A stretch of 64,000 nucleotides of DNA. Origin: an uncultured Bacteroidales bacterium (GTDB taxonomy: Bacteria > Bacteroidota > Bacteroidia > Bacteroidales > UBA932). The stretch is taken from assembly GCA_946405435.1 (NCBI GenBank), contig CAMJHF010000004.1:1-64000 (forward strand). Direction: 5' to 3'. Under the pieces are notes generated by a model. It searched no databases and was not told the origin of the DNA. It saw nothing but the letters and a program-made list of their open reading frames with translations. The translations under genes and the position numbers were made by a program. This document shows positions 17,341 through 26,542 of the stretch, piece by piece (within the stretch, counting starts at the first letter, position 1; each line of letters begins with the position of its first letter).

Positions 17341-19089
17341 ATGCGTTTGCGCAGGCTTGCAATTATATTCTGCATGGCCGTTGCCTTGCATGGCTGTTCC
17401 GGCAGTCCGGTCAGCGACCTTCGGCCAAAGGAACAAGACACTGAAGAGCAGCCCCGGCCAGGGGACCGCGACCCCGAACCCGGCGATGTGCTGTGGGAAG
17501 AAAATTTTGACCTGTTCACTGCTGACGGCGGGCCCGACATTCAGTCGGATGACTTCAAGAACGACGTGCAGAATCCGCTGAGCCATGTTGAGTTCAAGTC
17601 CACTGAGTGGAAGACGGTTGCGACATCGCATGTCTGCTCCAACGACTACGTGAAGCAAAAGAATATAGGCGGCTGGGTGTACCTTTTCCGCTGCCGCGAG
17701 TACGACGGATGCCTGGGCTGCGGCATCAACGACCGCGGAAAGAGGGGGATTGCCCAAAGTCCTATGCTCTCCGCGATTAAGGAGGTATCCGACATCAGGG
17801 TTAGTTTCAGGGTAAAGACCGTGGATGGCTTCAGCGACAAACTCGGCTTCCGGGTAATGCTCAGCGGCGTGATAAGGGCCGTAACCCTTGATGGCAATCC
17901 GTTGGAAGTCACTACAGTACATGACGGACTTGAGCATGCAGTCCTTTTCTCTGAGGGCCAGTTGAAGGGTGGCTGGCATACTATAACAGCCGACATCGAG
18001 AAGGCCACCGACGGCACTATGCTGCAGTGGTACGGCAATTCTACTTCTACCTCTCTGGTGCATGGATTCTGGCTCGACGACATCAGGGTGACGCTTCTGC
18101 GCAATATGGAACGTGCTCCGCGGAATCTCAGGGTGCTTTTCTGGAATATCCAGAACGGCATGTGGAGCGACCAGCCCTTCGGGTTCGATAACTTCTTGAA
18201 GTTCATAAAGAAGTACGATCCGGACGTGTGCGTGTGGTGCGAGGCCCAGAGTATCTACAAGGACCACTCGACCGAAAAGAAATCACCTGCCGACTGGTAT
18301 TTCCCCTCGCATTGGCAGGGCTTTGCCAAAGCGTATGGGCATCAGTATGCCGCAATCGGCGGCTACCGCCTGTATGCAGAAGACTACTATCCTCAGGTCA
18401 TAACATCGAAGTACCCCATAAAGACGCTTCTCAAGATAACGGAGACCGAGCCTGGTGTGGATACCCTGAACTTCACTCACAACGGCAAATCCGAGGACTA
18501 CAAGCCTGTATCTCACGGCGCCGGAGTGTTTCAGGTGGATGCAGACGGCACAAAGGTCAATTTCGTGACACTTCACCTTTGGCCACATGCTTATAGCTAC
18601 TACGCCAAGTTTGTCATCAAGAAAACCAATTATGATTCCGCCCAGAGCCGGGGAGGCAACGCCCAGCGGGAGGCCGAAATAAAGTACATCTGTTCGCAGA
18701 GCATCTTCAATCCCGCCTTTGCCGGCGAGGACAACTGGCTCATGATGGGAGATTTCAACACCCGTTCGCGCATCGACAACTGGCATTACGGACTGCCGGA
18801 GGACAGTCCTTTCCTAAGTTCGCACGACTACATCGCGCAGCAGACTCCATACAAGGATATTATCGGCCTCACGTACCCGGGACACTTCTTTGCAACGCGC
18901 ACATGGGCTGACGACGCCGCAGGCAACACTCCGCCGCGCTACGACTTCATGTATGCCTCGCCCTCCATGTTTGGCCGAGTGAAGAACGCCATGATACTCA
19001 ACGAGCGGTGGACCAACATGGTCTGGGAGCGCAGCAACTACTACAATTCCTCCGACCACAGGCCAATATTGGTGGATTTTGAGCTATAG
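17341..19089 (+). CDS. Secreted endonuclease/exonuclease/phosphatase-family lipoprotein
   Basis: This 582-residue lipoprotein starts at the ATG just after the previous stop (lipobox LHGC, Cys19). After a low-complexity linker, residues about 55-255 form a beta-sandwich like domain found in front of such enzymes. The C-terminal half has the EEP fold motifs in order: LFWNIQNG, CVWCEAQ, TLHLWPH, MMGDFNTR and SSDHRPI. These give the Asn, Glu, His, Asp-Asn and Asp-His pairs of the family. Members cleave phosphodiesters or phosphomonoesters in DNA, RNA, sphingolipid or inositol phosphates, so substrate cannot be read from sequence. It ends the operon and converges with nadD one base later, with no room for a separate terminator. 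Confidence 0.85.
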   Translation: MRLRRLAIIFCMAVALHGCSGSPVSDLRPKEQDTEEQPRPGDRDPEPGDVLWEENFDLFTADGGPDIQSDDFKNDVQNPLSHVEFKSTEWKTVATSHVCSNDYVKQKNIGGWVYLFRCREYDGCLGCGINDRGKRGIAQSPMLSAIKEVSDIRVSFRVKTVDGFSDKLGFRVMLSGVIRAVTLDGNPLEVTTVHDGLEHAVLFSEGQLKGGWHTITADIEKATDGTMLQWYGNSTSTSLVHGFWLDDIRVTLLRNMERAPRNLRVLFWNIQNGMWSDQPFGFDNFLKFIKKYDPDVCVWCEAQSIYKDHSTEKKSPADWYFPSHWQGFAKAYGHQYAAIGGYRLYAEDYYPQVITSKYPIKTLLKITETEPGVDTLNFTHNGKSEDYKPVSHGAGVFQVDADGTKVNFVTLHLWPHAYSYYAKFVIKKTNYDSAQSRGGNAQREAEIKYICSQSIFNPAFAGEDNWLMMGDFNTRSRIDNWHYGLPEDSPFLSSHDYIAQQTPYKDIIGLTYPGHFFATRTWADDAAGNTPPRYDFMYASPSMFGRVKNAMILNERWTNMVWERSNYYNSSDHRPILVDFEL

Positions 19090-19090
19090 T

Positions 19091-19729
19091 CTACATCATC
19101 CACTCCGACATGTCTTCGCCGGCGGCGAGCCCCTCGCGTATGCGGGTAGATGAAATGTCTACGACGGGGGCGTCAATGATGTCTATCTTGTAGAGGCGTT
19201 CCGATTCTTCGAGGCCTACGGTGCCGGGAGTGTCGTGCAGCGACGAATAATCCAGGGTGTAGGGGGAGGGGAGAATCAGCATCTTGTCGTACAGGAACTT
19301 GCGTATGGCCTCTACGTCGAATCCTTTGCGTGGATAGACAGCCACTCCATACTCGGTCAGTATGCGCGGAGCATCGCGCCAGCCGAGCATGTTCTCCAGG
19401 TTGTCGGCGCCGACCACGAGGGTGAATTCGTTGTCGGGCTCGCGGCGCCTGAGTGCATCCAGAGTGCGGATCGTGTAGTGGGGCGGATCCATCGACAGCT
19501 CGATGTTGTCCACCCACACGTGGAGCTCGGGATGGCGGCGTACGGCCGCGATGGCGGCGCGGTAGCGCTGCTCGGCATTAAGAGCCTTTGTCGGATCCTT
19601 GAACGGATTCTGCGGGGAAATGACCAGATACACCCAGTCGAACGCCCGTTCCTTCGTCAGGTATTCCATGATGGCCTGATGTCCTATGTGGAGCGGGTCG
19701 AAAGAACCAGAATATACAGCTATCCTCAT
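19091..19729 (-). CDS. nadD: Nicotinate-nucleotide adenylyltransferase
   Basis: This 212-residue cytosolic enzyme joins nicotinate mononucleotide and ATP to form deamido-NAD. It has the nucleotidyltransferase motif GSFDPLHIGH near the N-terminus, VVGADNLENM in the middle and ISSTRIREGL at the end. I chose the ATG at 19729 because it puts the GSFDP motif at residues 7-11; an upstream in-frame extension to 19831 would run through the promoter of the divergent gene. It converges with the secreted EEP gene, one base away. Confidence 0.93.
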   Translation of the reverse strand: MRIAVYSGSFDPLHIGHQAIMEYLTKERAFDWVYLVISPQNPFKDPTKALNAEQRYRAAIAAVRRHPELHVWVDNIELSMDPPHYTIRTLDALRRREPDNEFTLVVGADNLENMLGWRDAPRILTEYGVAVYPRKGFDVEAIRKFLYDKMLILPSPYTLDYSSLHDTPGTVGLEESERLYKIDIIDAPVVDISSTRIREGLAAGEDMSEWMM

Positions 19730-19750
19730 ACCAGGGCAAGTTAATGGTAT

Positions 19751-19783
19751 TTTCCCATTTCTCCAAATCTTTGTGTATCTTTG
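19751..19783 (+). promoter_or_regulatory. Promoter for the Gfo/Idh/MocA gene at 19791
   Basis: TATCTTTG (19776-19783) is a perfect TAnnTTTG -7 box. A T-rich -33 region (TTTC at 19751-19754, 21 bp spacing) is imperfect. Only seven bases separate the -7 box from the ATG, so the mRNA would be leaderless or nearly so. Confidence 0.6.
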
Positions 19784-19790
19784 TAATTGT

Positions 19791-20966
19791 ATGGATATAG
19801 CCGTTTTGGGCGCAGGAAACAGAGCCCGCAAATACCTGAGCTGCCTTCCGGATGGCGTGAAGGTGGGTTGCCTGGTGGAACCTGAGGAGATACGCCTGGG
19901 GCAGGCGGCTGCGCGCTTCGGCGTGCCATCTTCCGGATGCTACCGCAGTGCGGATGCTTTCTTTGCTGCCCCCCATCCGGGAATCGAAGCTGCAATCGTG
20001 GCAGCCCCGGACAGGCTGCACGTACCTTTGGCGCTTCAGTGCGTACGGAGGGGCTGGCATGTGCTCCTTGAAAAGCCCGCCGCTGTGAGCGAGGAGGAGT
20101 ACAGGCAGTTGCAGACTGCCGCCGAAAGGGCGGGAGTACAAGTGGGAGTATGCCTCGAGATGCGCTTTCATCCTTATTTCAGGCGCATACGCGAGCTGGC
20201 GGCATCGATAGGGGAAATATCCCGGATAGACCATGTAGAGCACATTGGCCCCGACCGCATGGCGCATACCTTCGTACGCGGACTATGGTCCAAGGCAGGG
20301 GAGTCCGGTCCCATTTTCCTTTCCAAATGCTGCCACGATGCCGATTTCCTGCTTTGGCTTGCCGGCGCCCAAACTGTCGGGGAAGTGCGGAGCAGCGGCT
20401 CGCTAAGCCTTTTCCGCAGCAGTTCCGCCCCAGAGGGCGCCGCTTTGCGCTGCATCGGCTGCCCGATTGAAAGGACGTGCCGGTATTCTGCAGTTGACCT
20501 CTATCAGAGGCGCGTGGAGTGGGTGAGCGGCTTTGACGTTCCCGAAGGGCTTTCGCTTTCGGACGTAATCAATAAGGAGCTGCGCGAGGGACGCTACGGC
20601 CGCTGCGTGTATCACTGCGGCAATGATGTCTATGATACCCAGACAGTTACTGCTGTGCTTGATGGAAAAGTACGCCTGACCATGAAACTGGAAGGCACGA
20701 GCCTGGAGGAGGGCCGATGCATACGCATAACCGGCAGCGGCGGCGTACTGGAGGCCCAAGGCGGCAAGATTGTGCTGCGGTCGGAAGGCAACGCAGCCGT
20801 GGCGGAGGATTTCTCGGACATAATAAAAGCTCCGCTTCATGCCGGAGCAGATGCAGAGCTTGTTCGTGATTTCTTTGAGAGTATAGCAGATGGAAAAGAG
20901 CCATTGACATCCCTTCCTTCAGTTTCCTCCGGCCATCTGTTATGCTATAAAGCTATACGAGATTAG
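19791..20966 (+). CDS. Gfo/Idh/MocA family oxidoreductase
   Basis: This 391-residue cytosolic protein has an N-terminal Rossmann fold (AVLGAGNRARKY, residues 4-15), the family motif LEKPAA (about 101-106) and a C-terminal alpha/beta domain with GPIFLSKCCHDADFLLWL. A cysteine-rich stretch CIGCPIERTCRYS (about 223-235) marks a subgroup whose substrates I do not know. Related enzymes are NAD(P)-dependent sugar or inositol dehydrogenases. It is probably a single-gene unit with its own promoter. It converges with the GH109 gene, which shares the fold but is a distinct, exported subgroup. Confidence 0.82.
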   Translation: MDIAVLGAGNRARKYLSCLPDGVKVGCLVEPEEIRLGQAAARFGVPSSGCYRSADAFFAAPHPGIEAAIVAAPDRLHVPLALQCVRRGWHVLLEKPAAVSEEEYRQLQTAAERAGVQVGVCLEMRFHPYFRRIRELAASIGEISRIDHVEHIGPDRMAHTFVRGLWSKAGESGPIFLSKCCHDADFLLWLAGAQTVGEVRSSGSLSLFRSSSAPEGAALRCIGCPIERTCRYSAVDLYQRRVEWVSGFDVPEGLSLSDVINKELREGRYGRCVYHCGNDVYDTQTVTAVLDGKVRLTMKLEGTSLEEGRCIRITGSGGVLEAQGGKIVLRSEGNAAVAEDFSDIIKAPLHAGADAELVRDFFESIADGKEPLTSLPSVSSGHLLCYKAIRD

Positions 20967-21004
20967 AAATGCTACTCAAATGTGGCTGGAAAACACTGTT
21001 TCAT

Positions 21005-21022
21005 AGAATAAAAACTTATTCT
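21005..21022. terminator. Weak AT-rich hairpin between convergent genes
   Basis: AGAATAA (21005-21011) and TTATTCT (21016-21022) form a 7-bp stem with a 4-base loop, overlapping the last codons of the GH109 gene. There is no long T-run, so a terminator role is uncertain. Confidence 0.3.
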
Positions 21023-22395
21023 GCGAAGGCGTAGCTGAAGCCCTGGATGCGGTTCCAGGCGCCGCGGGTGAAGTCGGGGACTTCCACGGGGACGCATCCG
21101 TTCTGCAGGGAGATGCGGCTCAGTTCCGTCACGCAGCACCATTCGGCCAGGTCATAAACGTCCATGTCCAGGGGCAGGCCGTGGTTGAGGCAGTAGATGA
21201 GCCGGTAGTCCATAATGAAGTCCATGCCGCCGTGGCCGCCAACTTCCTTGGCCATTTCTTCAAGCTCGGGAGTCAGAACCGGATTGCGGTACTTCTCCAT
21301 GAGAGCTTCGAGCTCTTCGCCTTCATATACCTTTTCGAAGTCGAGATACTGATAGTTAACTTCTCCGTTGGTCTCTGCCCGCAGGCAGACCTGCTCGGTA
21401 GGATACTTGCCGGCATAGCCGTCTGTGCCTACCAGCTGGTACATGCGGTCGTAGGGTCTGGGAGTCATGACGTCGTGCTCAATGAGGATCGTCTTGCCTT
21501 TTTCCGTGCGCAGCATGGTCATGGTCACGTCGCCATTCTGGAAGTCGGTGCAGGGCTTGCCGGTGCGCTGTTCCACGAGCTTGGGGCCGTTGAAAGGCTT
21601 GGTGTCCATGGATACGAGGGTAGTGAGGCGGTCGCCACGATGGATGTTAAGGGCCTGGCACACAGGACCGAAGCCATGGGTAGGGTAGAGGTCGCCGCGG
21701 TGCTTCTGGTTGAAGTCCAGGCGCCAGTTGTGCCAGTAGTTGTTCCAGAAGGGGTCGAGGTTGTGGTTGTAAGCGCCCTCGGCGTGAACGATCTCGCCGA
21801 ACAGCCCGGACTGCGCCATGGTGAGTGCGGTGAGTTCGAAGAAGTCGTAGCAGCAGTTCTCCAGAATCATGCAGTGGCGGCGTGTGCGCTCGGAAGTGTT
21901 CACAAGGTCCCAGCATGCCTGAAGACTCTCGGCCGAGGGAACCTCGATGGCTACGTGCTTCCCATGCTCCATGGCGTACAGTGCGATGGGCACGTGGTGC
22001 AACCAGTCCGTGCAGATGTAGACAAGGTCTACCGAAGGGTCTTCGCAAAGCTGCTTGTAGGCGTCTTCCGAGCCGGAGAAGGCCTTGGCCTGCTGGCCGC
22101 GGGAAGCCAGGACCTCGAGATTCTTCTGCACGCGGTCAGGCTCGACATCGCACACGGCGGCCACATGGCATCCCGGCACATAGGTCAGGCGTTCGACTGC
22201 TCCGCTGCCCCTGTCGCCAACGCCCACTATGCCTATGCCCACGTCGGCTATGGGGTCGGCACGGAACTGAAGCATGTCCTGCTGGCCGGCAGGGCGGGGC
22301 GGCACGGGGGTTGAGATTACGGCTTGTTTCTGTGCGCAGGAAGTCAGCAGAAGGGCTGCTGCAGCGCAAACTGCAAAAATGCGGGAGATTTTCAT
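21016..22395 (-). CDS. Glycoside hydrolase family 109-like lipoprotein (alpha-N-acetylgalactosaminidase)
   Basis: This 459-residue protein has a lipoprotein signal (LTSC, Cys20), then a Rossmann NAD-binding domain (GIVGVGDRGSG, residues 55-65) and the Gfo/Idh-type C-terminal domain. Features I associate with GH109 are ENCCYDFFEL (about 179-188), NNYWHNWRLD (218-227) and YPTHGFGP (237-244). GH109 enzymes use bound NAD to cleave alpha-linked GalNAc, as in blood group A or mucin cores. It is the last gene of the long minus-strand locus, following the NahK-like kinase, and the pair would release and then phosphorylate GalNAc. The exact substrate is inferred. Confidence 0.85.
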   Translation of the reverse strand: MKISRIFAVCAAAALLLTSCAQKQAVISTPVPPRPAGQQDMLQFRADPIADVGIGIVGVGDRGSGAVERLTYVPGCHVAAVCDVEPDRVQKNLEVLASRGQQAKAFSGSEDAYKQLCEDPSVDLVYICTDWLHHVPIALYAMEHGKHVAIEVPSAESLQACWDLVNTSERTRRHCMILENCCYDFFELTALTMAQSGLFGEIVHAEGAYNHNLDPFWNNYWHNWRLDFNQKHRGDLYPTHGFGPVCQALNIHRGDRLTTLVSMDTKPFNGPKLVEQRTGKPCTDFQNGDVTMTMLRTEKGKTILIEHDVMTPRPYDRMYQLVGTDGYAGKYPTEQVCLRAETNGEVNYQYLDFEKVYEGEELEALMEKYRNPVLTPELEEMAKEVGGHGGMDFIMDYRLIYCLNHGLPLDMDVYDLAEWCCVTELSRISLQNGCVPVEVPDFTRGAWNRIQGFSYAFAE

Positions 22396-22415
22396 ATTGT
22401 GCGTTTTCTAAGATT

Positions 22416-23495
22416 CTAAAGCGTATCGAGTATGGCCTTCATCTGAGGGACCTTGGACAGAGCGGACTTGAAGAGGGCAACCTGGTTGCGGGTGCGGACC
22501 AGATTGTGCTCGGGGTATTTGATCTTGTAGTAAGTGTCTCCGTTTATGTAATCGGCAAAGAAGCGTACGGCCTGCATGTAAGGGAAGAGGCAAGCGGCAT
22601 AAGGGAGATTCTCCCTCTCGACAGGGGTGAGGAAGACGCCTGCCGATTTGATGTACCCTTGGGCGAAAGCTTCGAAGATATCCATCTTGAAGTCAACCTT
22701 GTCTGCTGCCGGGTCGTCCTCCGCCACGGTATTGGCCGCAGTTCGCAGAAAGTCGCCGAAGTCGGAGAATACGAAGCTGGGCATTACGGTGTCCAGGTCT
22801 ATGACGCAGAGGACCTGTCCGGAGGCGTCGAAGAGCATGTTGTTGACCTTGGTGTCGCAGTGGCAGATGCGCTTGGGCAACTTGCCCTCGCGGTGAAGGC
22901 GCTCGGCCTTGCACATCTCTTCTTCGTAGGGGAGAAGCTCGTCAAGGATTGCGCGCACTTCAGGCTCGGCCATGCGGCCGGCCGCATCGGCTGCAACGGC
23001 CTCCCGCAGCTGGCGGGCGCGGAGCTCCATGTTGTGGAAGTCGGGAATGGTCTCGCCCAGGGGCTCCTGCAGGTCTGCCAACATGGCCTCGAAACGGCCG
23101 AATGCCTCGCCTGCGAAGCGGGAGTACTTGGGATCTACGGTCTCGTAGGTGTAGGCGTCGGGAATGAATACACTGATTCTCCAGTATTTGCCATCCTCGC
23201 AGAGCCATGTGCGCTCCGAGTCCTTTACCGGCACGAAATACAGCACTTTGCGGTCGATGTCGGACTCGCCGGCAGCCTCCAGCTTGCGGCGGATGTGGCC
23301 GGTCACCGCGACAATGTTGCGCTGCAGAAGGTCCACGTCCTGGAAGATGGCATTGTTGACTCTCTGGAGCACGTATGCTTTGGGACCGTCGGTGGTAATT
23401 TTGTAGGTGTCATTGATGAGGCCGTTGCCCAGCGGCTTGATTTCCTTTACTTCGCCCTCGATGGCGAAGCGCTTTGCAATACTTTCGAGGTTCAT
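22416..23495 (-). CDS. nahK: N-acetylhexosamine 1-kinase-like protein (APH fold)
   Basis: This 359-residue cytosolic protein has the aminoglycoside-phosphotransferase fold. It carries the kinase motif HCDTKVNN (residues 212-219, catalytic Asp214) and a metal-binding IDLDT (232-236). N-terminal PLGNGLINDTY forms the glycine-rich nucleotide loop. Length and motifs match N-acetylhexosamine 1-kinase, which makes GlcNAc-1-P or GalNAc-1-P from ATP. Position directly upstream of the GH109 gene fits salvage of GalNAc. Related sugar or choline kinases cannot be excluded. The gap to the upstream esterase gene is 37 bases, so it is probably co-transcribed. Confidence 0.75.
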   Translation of the reverse strand: MNLESIAKRFAIEGEVKEIKPLGNGLINDTYKITTDGPKAYVLQRVNNAIFQDVDLLQRNIVAVTGHIRRKLEAAGESDIDRKVLYFVPVKDSERTWLCEDGKYWRISVFIPDAYTYETVDPKYSRFAGEAFGRFEAMLADLQEPLGETIPDFHNMELRARQLREAVAADAAGRMAEPEVRAILDELLPYEEEMCKAERLHREGKLPKRICHCDTKVNNMLFDASGQVLCVIDLDTVMPSFVFSDFGDFLRTAANTVAEDDPAADKVDFKMDIFEAFAQGYIKSAGVFLTPVERENLPYAACLFPYMQAVRFFADYINGDTYYKIKYPEHNLVRTRNQVALFKSALSKVPQMKAILDTL

Positions 23496-23532
23496 GTTGG
23501 TTATATGGTTAACAAAGCAAATATAACAAATC

Positions 23533-24915
23533 TTATTGTATTCTCTCGCGGAAAAACTTCATCCACTTGTTCTGCCAGTCACCTGGAATCTCGTGCTGGA
23601 GCTTGGGGTAGTAGTAATACTGCTTATCGGTGCTCCGGAGATTGTTGAACGGGGCGACGTTGGTGTGGGGCGGGCAGGTGCCGTCCTGCAGGCCGCTGCA
23701 GGCCATGACGGCACAAGAGATTCGCGTTGCGAGATTCTTGGTGTCGAAGTACGACAGGAAGGCGTACATCTGCTCATCTGTCATCGTGCCCTTGTTCTTT
23801 TTGGCGGTATCTCCGGGCCAGGTCACGATATTGAAATAGTCGGGAAAATCGCCCAGGAAGGCAACGCAAGGGGCGATAGCCCGGAGAGGATAGTCGCTCA
23901 GCGCCGCGCAGGCATAACTGAAAGCGCCTCCCTGACTCGATCCTTCGGCGAAAATGTTGTTCATGTCGCAGGCCGGCCGGGTGGCAAGGAACCGTACCGC
24001 CTGTACGCAGTCCATGAAGGCGCCGCGGTAATAGTACGCATCCTTGTTGCCGAAGCTGTATGCGAACCAGTCTCCGTAGATGTTGGTAAAGTCGCCCTTG
24101 CCGTCCTCGACACGCAGCGAAGCCGGACGGTTGTTGATTATCTGTCCGCGCGTGGAGAAATAAAGCTCGGCGAATTCCTGCGAGGAGCCACCCGAGGGGC
24201 AGGAAAGCTTGATTTTGGGCTTCTGGTCGTCGTAGCCGAAGAAGTGGACTATCACCGGATGTTTGGCGCCGTCCTGAGGCTCGAGGTAGTAGCCGCGTAC
24301 TGTTACGGGCTCCCCGTCGGGGCCGTCGGGAACGGATTGCATTTCAAGCAGGAACACTTTGCGGGAGCTTGTGCTGTGAGTAGTGATCTCGGTTAGTTCC
24401 GGCTTCATGTCTATGGTGGCGAGTTGAGTCTTTGCGGCTGCCCAGAAGTCGTCGTAGTCGGCTTGTTTGTCAGGTTCCGAGACAATCTTGTCCGGCGAAA
24501 TGCCGAAGACGAAGGAGCTTGCCTTGCCGTTCTTCATCTGGAGCAAGGCGGCTTTGCCGTTGATGCTGCAGGTTGCCCTGTAGAAGCCGGGCGCGAGGTC
24601 CTCGCCGGTGGTCAGGACTATGTCCGTGCCTGTGTTCCCGGGCACCTCGACGCTGCTCGTGACGGTCGTAACGGCCTCCTTCTTGTCGGTGGTGATTACG
24701 GCCTTGGCCTCGGCTGTCATGGTCTGGCCGTTGGGGTTCTCCACATGTACGGTCAACAGGGGGCGTTTTTCCCACACCCAGTCGTCGTTTATAGTAAGCG
24801 AGAGCTCAAGGGGGGCAGGTTCCTCCGGTTCTTCGATCTGTCCGGCGCCGTTGCTGCAGCCGGACAAGATTGCAATCATTAAAGTTGCAGTATATAGCAA
24901 ATAGCTTTTCTTCAT
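23533..24915 (-). CDS. CE7-type acetyl esterase lipoprotein (acetylxylan esterase / cephalosporin C deacetylase family)
   Basis: This 460-residue lipoprotein (LSGC, Cys20) has a beta-sandwich N-terminal region of about 130 residues and a C-terminal alpha/beta-hydrolase. The CE7 motifs are complete: RGQ (256-258), GSSQG (325-329, nucleophile Ser327), Asp411 in GLQDG and His441 in LQHE. CE7 enzymes remove acetyl groups from sugars and small acetylated compounds. Within this locus it probably deacetylates O-acetylated glycans, such as mucin sugars, before further breakdown; that target is inference. It lies between the SdiA-regulated hybrid and the kinase, separated by 10 and 37 bases. Confidence 0.85.
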   Translation of the reverse strand: MKKSYLLYTATLMIAILSGCSNGAGQIEEPEEPAPLELSLTINDDWVWEKRPLLTVHVENPNGQTMTAEAKAVITTDKKEAVTTVTSSVEVPGNTGTDIVLTTGEDLAPGFYRATCSINGKAALLQMKNGKASSFVFGISPDKIVSEPDKQADYDDFWAAAKTQLATIDMKPELTEITTHSTSSRKVFLLEMQSVPDGPDGEPVTVRGYYLEPQDGAKHPVIVHFFGYDDQKPKIKLSCPSGGSSQEFAELYFSTRGQIINNRPASLRVEDGKGDFTNIYGDWFAYSFGNKDAYYYRGAFMDCVQAVRFLATRPACDMNNIFAEGSSQGGAFSYACAALSDYPLRAIAPCVAFLGDFPDYFNIVTWPGDTAKKNKGTMTDEQMYAFLSYFDTKNLATRISCAVMACSGLQDGTCPPHTNVAPFNNLRSTDKQYYYYPKLQHEIPGDWQNKWMKFFRERIQ

Positions 24916-24925
24916 GCCGTGGTTT

Positions 24926-26536
24926 TCAGTTCAAGCCGGTGAAGTCGATTCTGAATATGGCGCAGGTGCTGTCGTCATCCAGGCCCACCCATACGCAGGA
25001 GTTCTTGTGGTCCACGCATACGGATTCGGCATTGTGGATGTCTGGCACATTGTACGATGCGAGCAGGTGGGTGAGTTCTACGTCGAACACAAAGAGCCTG
25101 TGGGTTTCGGAGTCGCTTACCCAGAGCCAGTCGTTCACAGCGTCGTAGCACAGTCCGCCGACTTCTTTTATGCCTGTATATACTTTCCTGAGGCTTACGC
25201 AGCGGTCTCCGTCTTTGTATTCTACGATGCTGCCGTCCCTTCGGACCATGAGCTTGCCGTCTGTGGTGTACATCCAAACGTTGGCGCCTGTCTGCGTGCC
25301 CACAAAGAGTATATTGTCCTTATAGTACGATATGCCTTCCATGCCGCTGTTGCCGTAGCCCTTGGCGTCGTCAACGGTTATCACCTTCTCCCATGAATCG
25401 GGCTTCTCGTACCCAGGAGCCTTGATGCGGTAGACGCTCTGGGGTTCGTTGGCTATGTAGAGGTCGCCTGTTTCGGGGTGAATGGTTATGCCTTCCATGT
25501 CGGCCGACTTGCTCCAGAATTTGGTGACCTTGCCGTCGAAGCTTATCTGTCCCAGCCAGCCGTTGTCGCCGACCGTCCAAAGGGCGCTGCCGTCGGAAGT
25601 GAGGCACAGGCCGGAGAGTTCAGGCACTTCCTTGACGTCGATACGGGTGGTCTTGCCCATCACGGGCATCTTGGGCAGTTCCGGAGCCGGACCGTTGTAA
25701 TCTTTGAGCGAGGAGCTGATGTCGCCGAGGTCCAGGATGCATCCCCTTGTGAGCCGGGGACCGGAGGTTGCCTCGTATACCTTGGGATAGCTGTCACCCT
25801 TGCGCATGTACAGCTTGAAGCCATGCTCGAGGTTCATCACGAAGGGGAAGTACAGCACGGCGCCGCCGTCGCTGAGGTCCTTGCAGAGGAAGTATCCGGA
25901 GTTGCCTCTCTTGTGGTCGAAGTCCTGAAAGCTGCTGCTGATTTCAACGCTCCATGAGTCATAGGACATCATCTGCCAGTTGCTTCCTGCCAGAACGCAT
26001 CCGTCCCATCCGCCGTCGGCCTTGAAGCTCATGGCCGCGCAGACATGCTGGAATGAGAAGGTGTCGCCGGACAGCCATGCGCACATCAGCGGAGCGTCGG
26101 TGGTGTTGAAGTTGAAGCAGTCGTTAGTGAACATGTCCTCCGTATCCACGGCGCCCGCCGGCCATGCAGCGTAGAACTGGTCGGGGCCGTATCCCGAGGA
26201 TGGTACCTCGGACAGGTTGACCGTGGCCGTCTTGCCGTCGGAAGAGATGTCCGAGGCCTTGAGCCTGACTGTGACGCTGCCGGGGGTATAGCCTCCGGTG
26301 ACCAGGATTTCATCGCCTTCTTCCCATGCCGTCTTGCCTGCCGCAGACACGGAGGCTTTGCCGCTCAAGTCGGGAGCAATCACGAACTTGTAAATGCCGG
26401 GGCCAGGAACTTCCGTTTTGGGTTCGTCCGGTTTCTCCGGTCCGTCGGTATCCTTGTCGTCGGGTTTGTCGGGGGTGCAGCAGCAGGCTGTCGCCAACAC
26501 TGCGCAGAAGATAGGGAAGAGGAAGCGGAATTTCAT
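24926..26536 (-). CDS. Fimbrillin-like / SdiA-regulated beta-propeller hybrid lipoprotein
   Basis: This 536-residue lipoprotein (lipobox near Cys18-20) has an acidic Pro/Asp-rich linker and then an N-terminal domain (about 45-265) with the W.EGDEILV ... FYAAWPAG pattern shared with its neighbours. The C-terminal half (about 290-536) resembles the SdiA-regulated beta-propeller: ELSGLCLTSDGSALWTVGDNG, DMEGITIHPETGDLYIANE, GMEGISYY. Such propellers bind ligands, but no reaction is established. It lies between the DMT transporter and the CE7 esterase with gaps of 6 and 10 bases. Confidence 0.65.
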   Translation of the reverse strand: MKFRFLFPIFCAVLATACCCTPDKPDDKDTDGPEKPDEPKTEVPGPGIYKFVIAPDLSGKASVSAAGKTAWEEGDEILVTGGYTPGSVTVRLKASDISSDGKTATVNLSEVPSSGYGPDQFYAAWPAGAVDTEDMFTNDCFNFNTTDAPLMCAWLSGDTFSFQHVCAAMSFKADGGWDGCVLAGSNWQMMSYDSWSVEISSSFQDFDHKRGNSGYFLCKDLSDGGAVLYFPFVMNLEHGFKLYMRKGDSYPKVYEATSGPRLTRGCILDLGDISSSLKDYNGPAPELPKMPVMGKTTRIDVKEVPELSGLCLTSDGSALWTVGDNGWLGQISFDGKVTKFWSKSADMEGITIHPETGDLYIANEPQSVYRIKAPGYEKPDSWEKVITVDDAKGYGNSGMEGISYYKDNILFVGTQTGANVWMYTTDGKLMVRRDGSIVEYKDGDRCVSLRKVYTGIKEVGGLCYDAVNDWLWVSDSETHRLFVFDVELTHLLASYNVPDIHNAESVCVDHKNSCVWVGLDDDSTCAIFRIDFTGLN

Positions 26537-26542
26537 AATAAA

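Noticed and set aside
21181..23648. Long plus-strand open frames across the GH109 and NahK-like genes
   Set aside because: They are antisense to genes with full motif sets, and one spans the gap between two minus-strand genes. No signal peptide or domain is visible.
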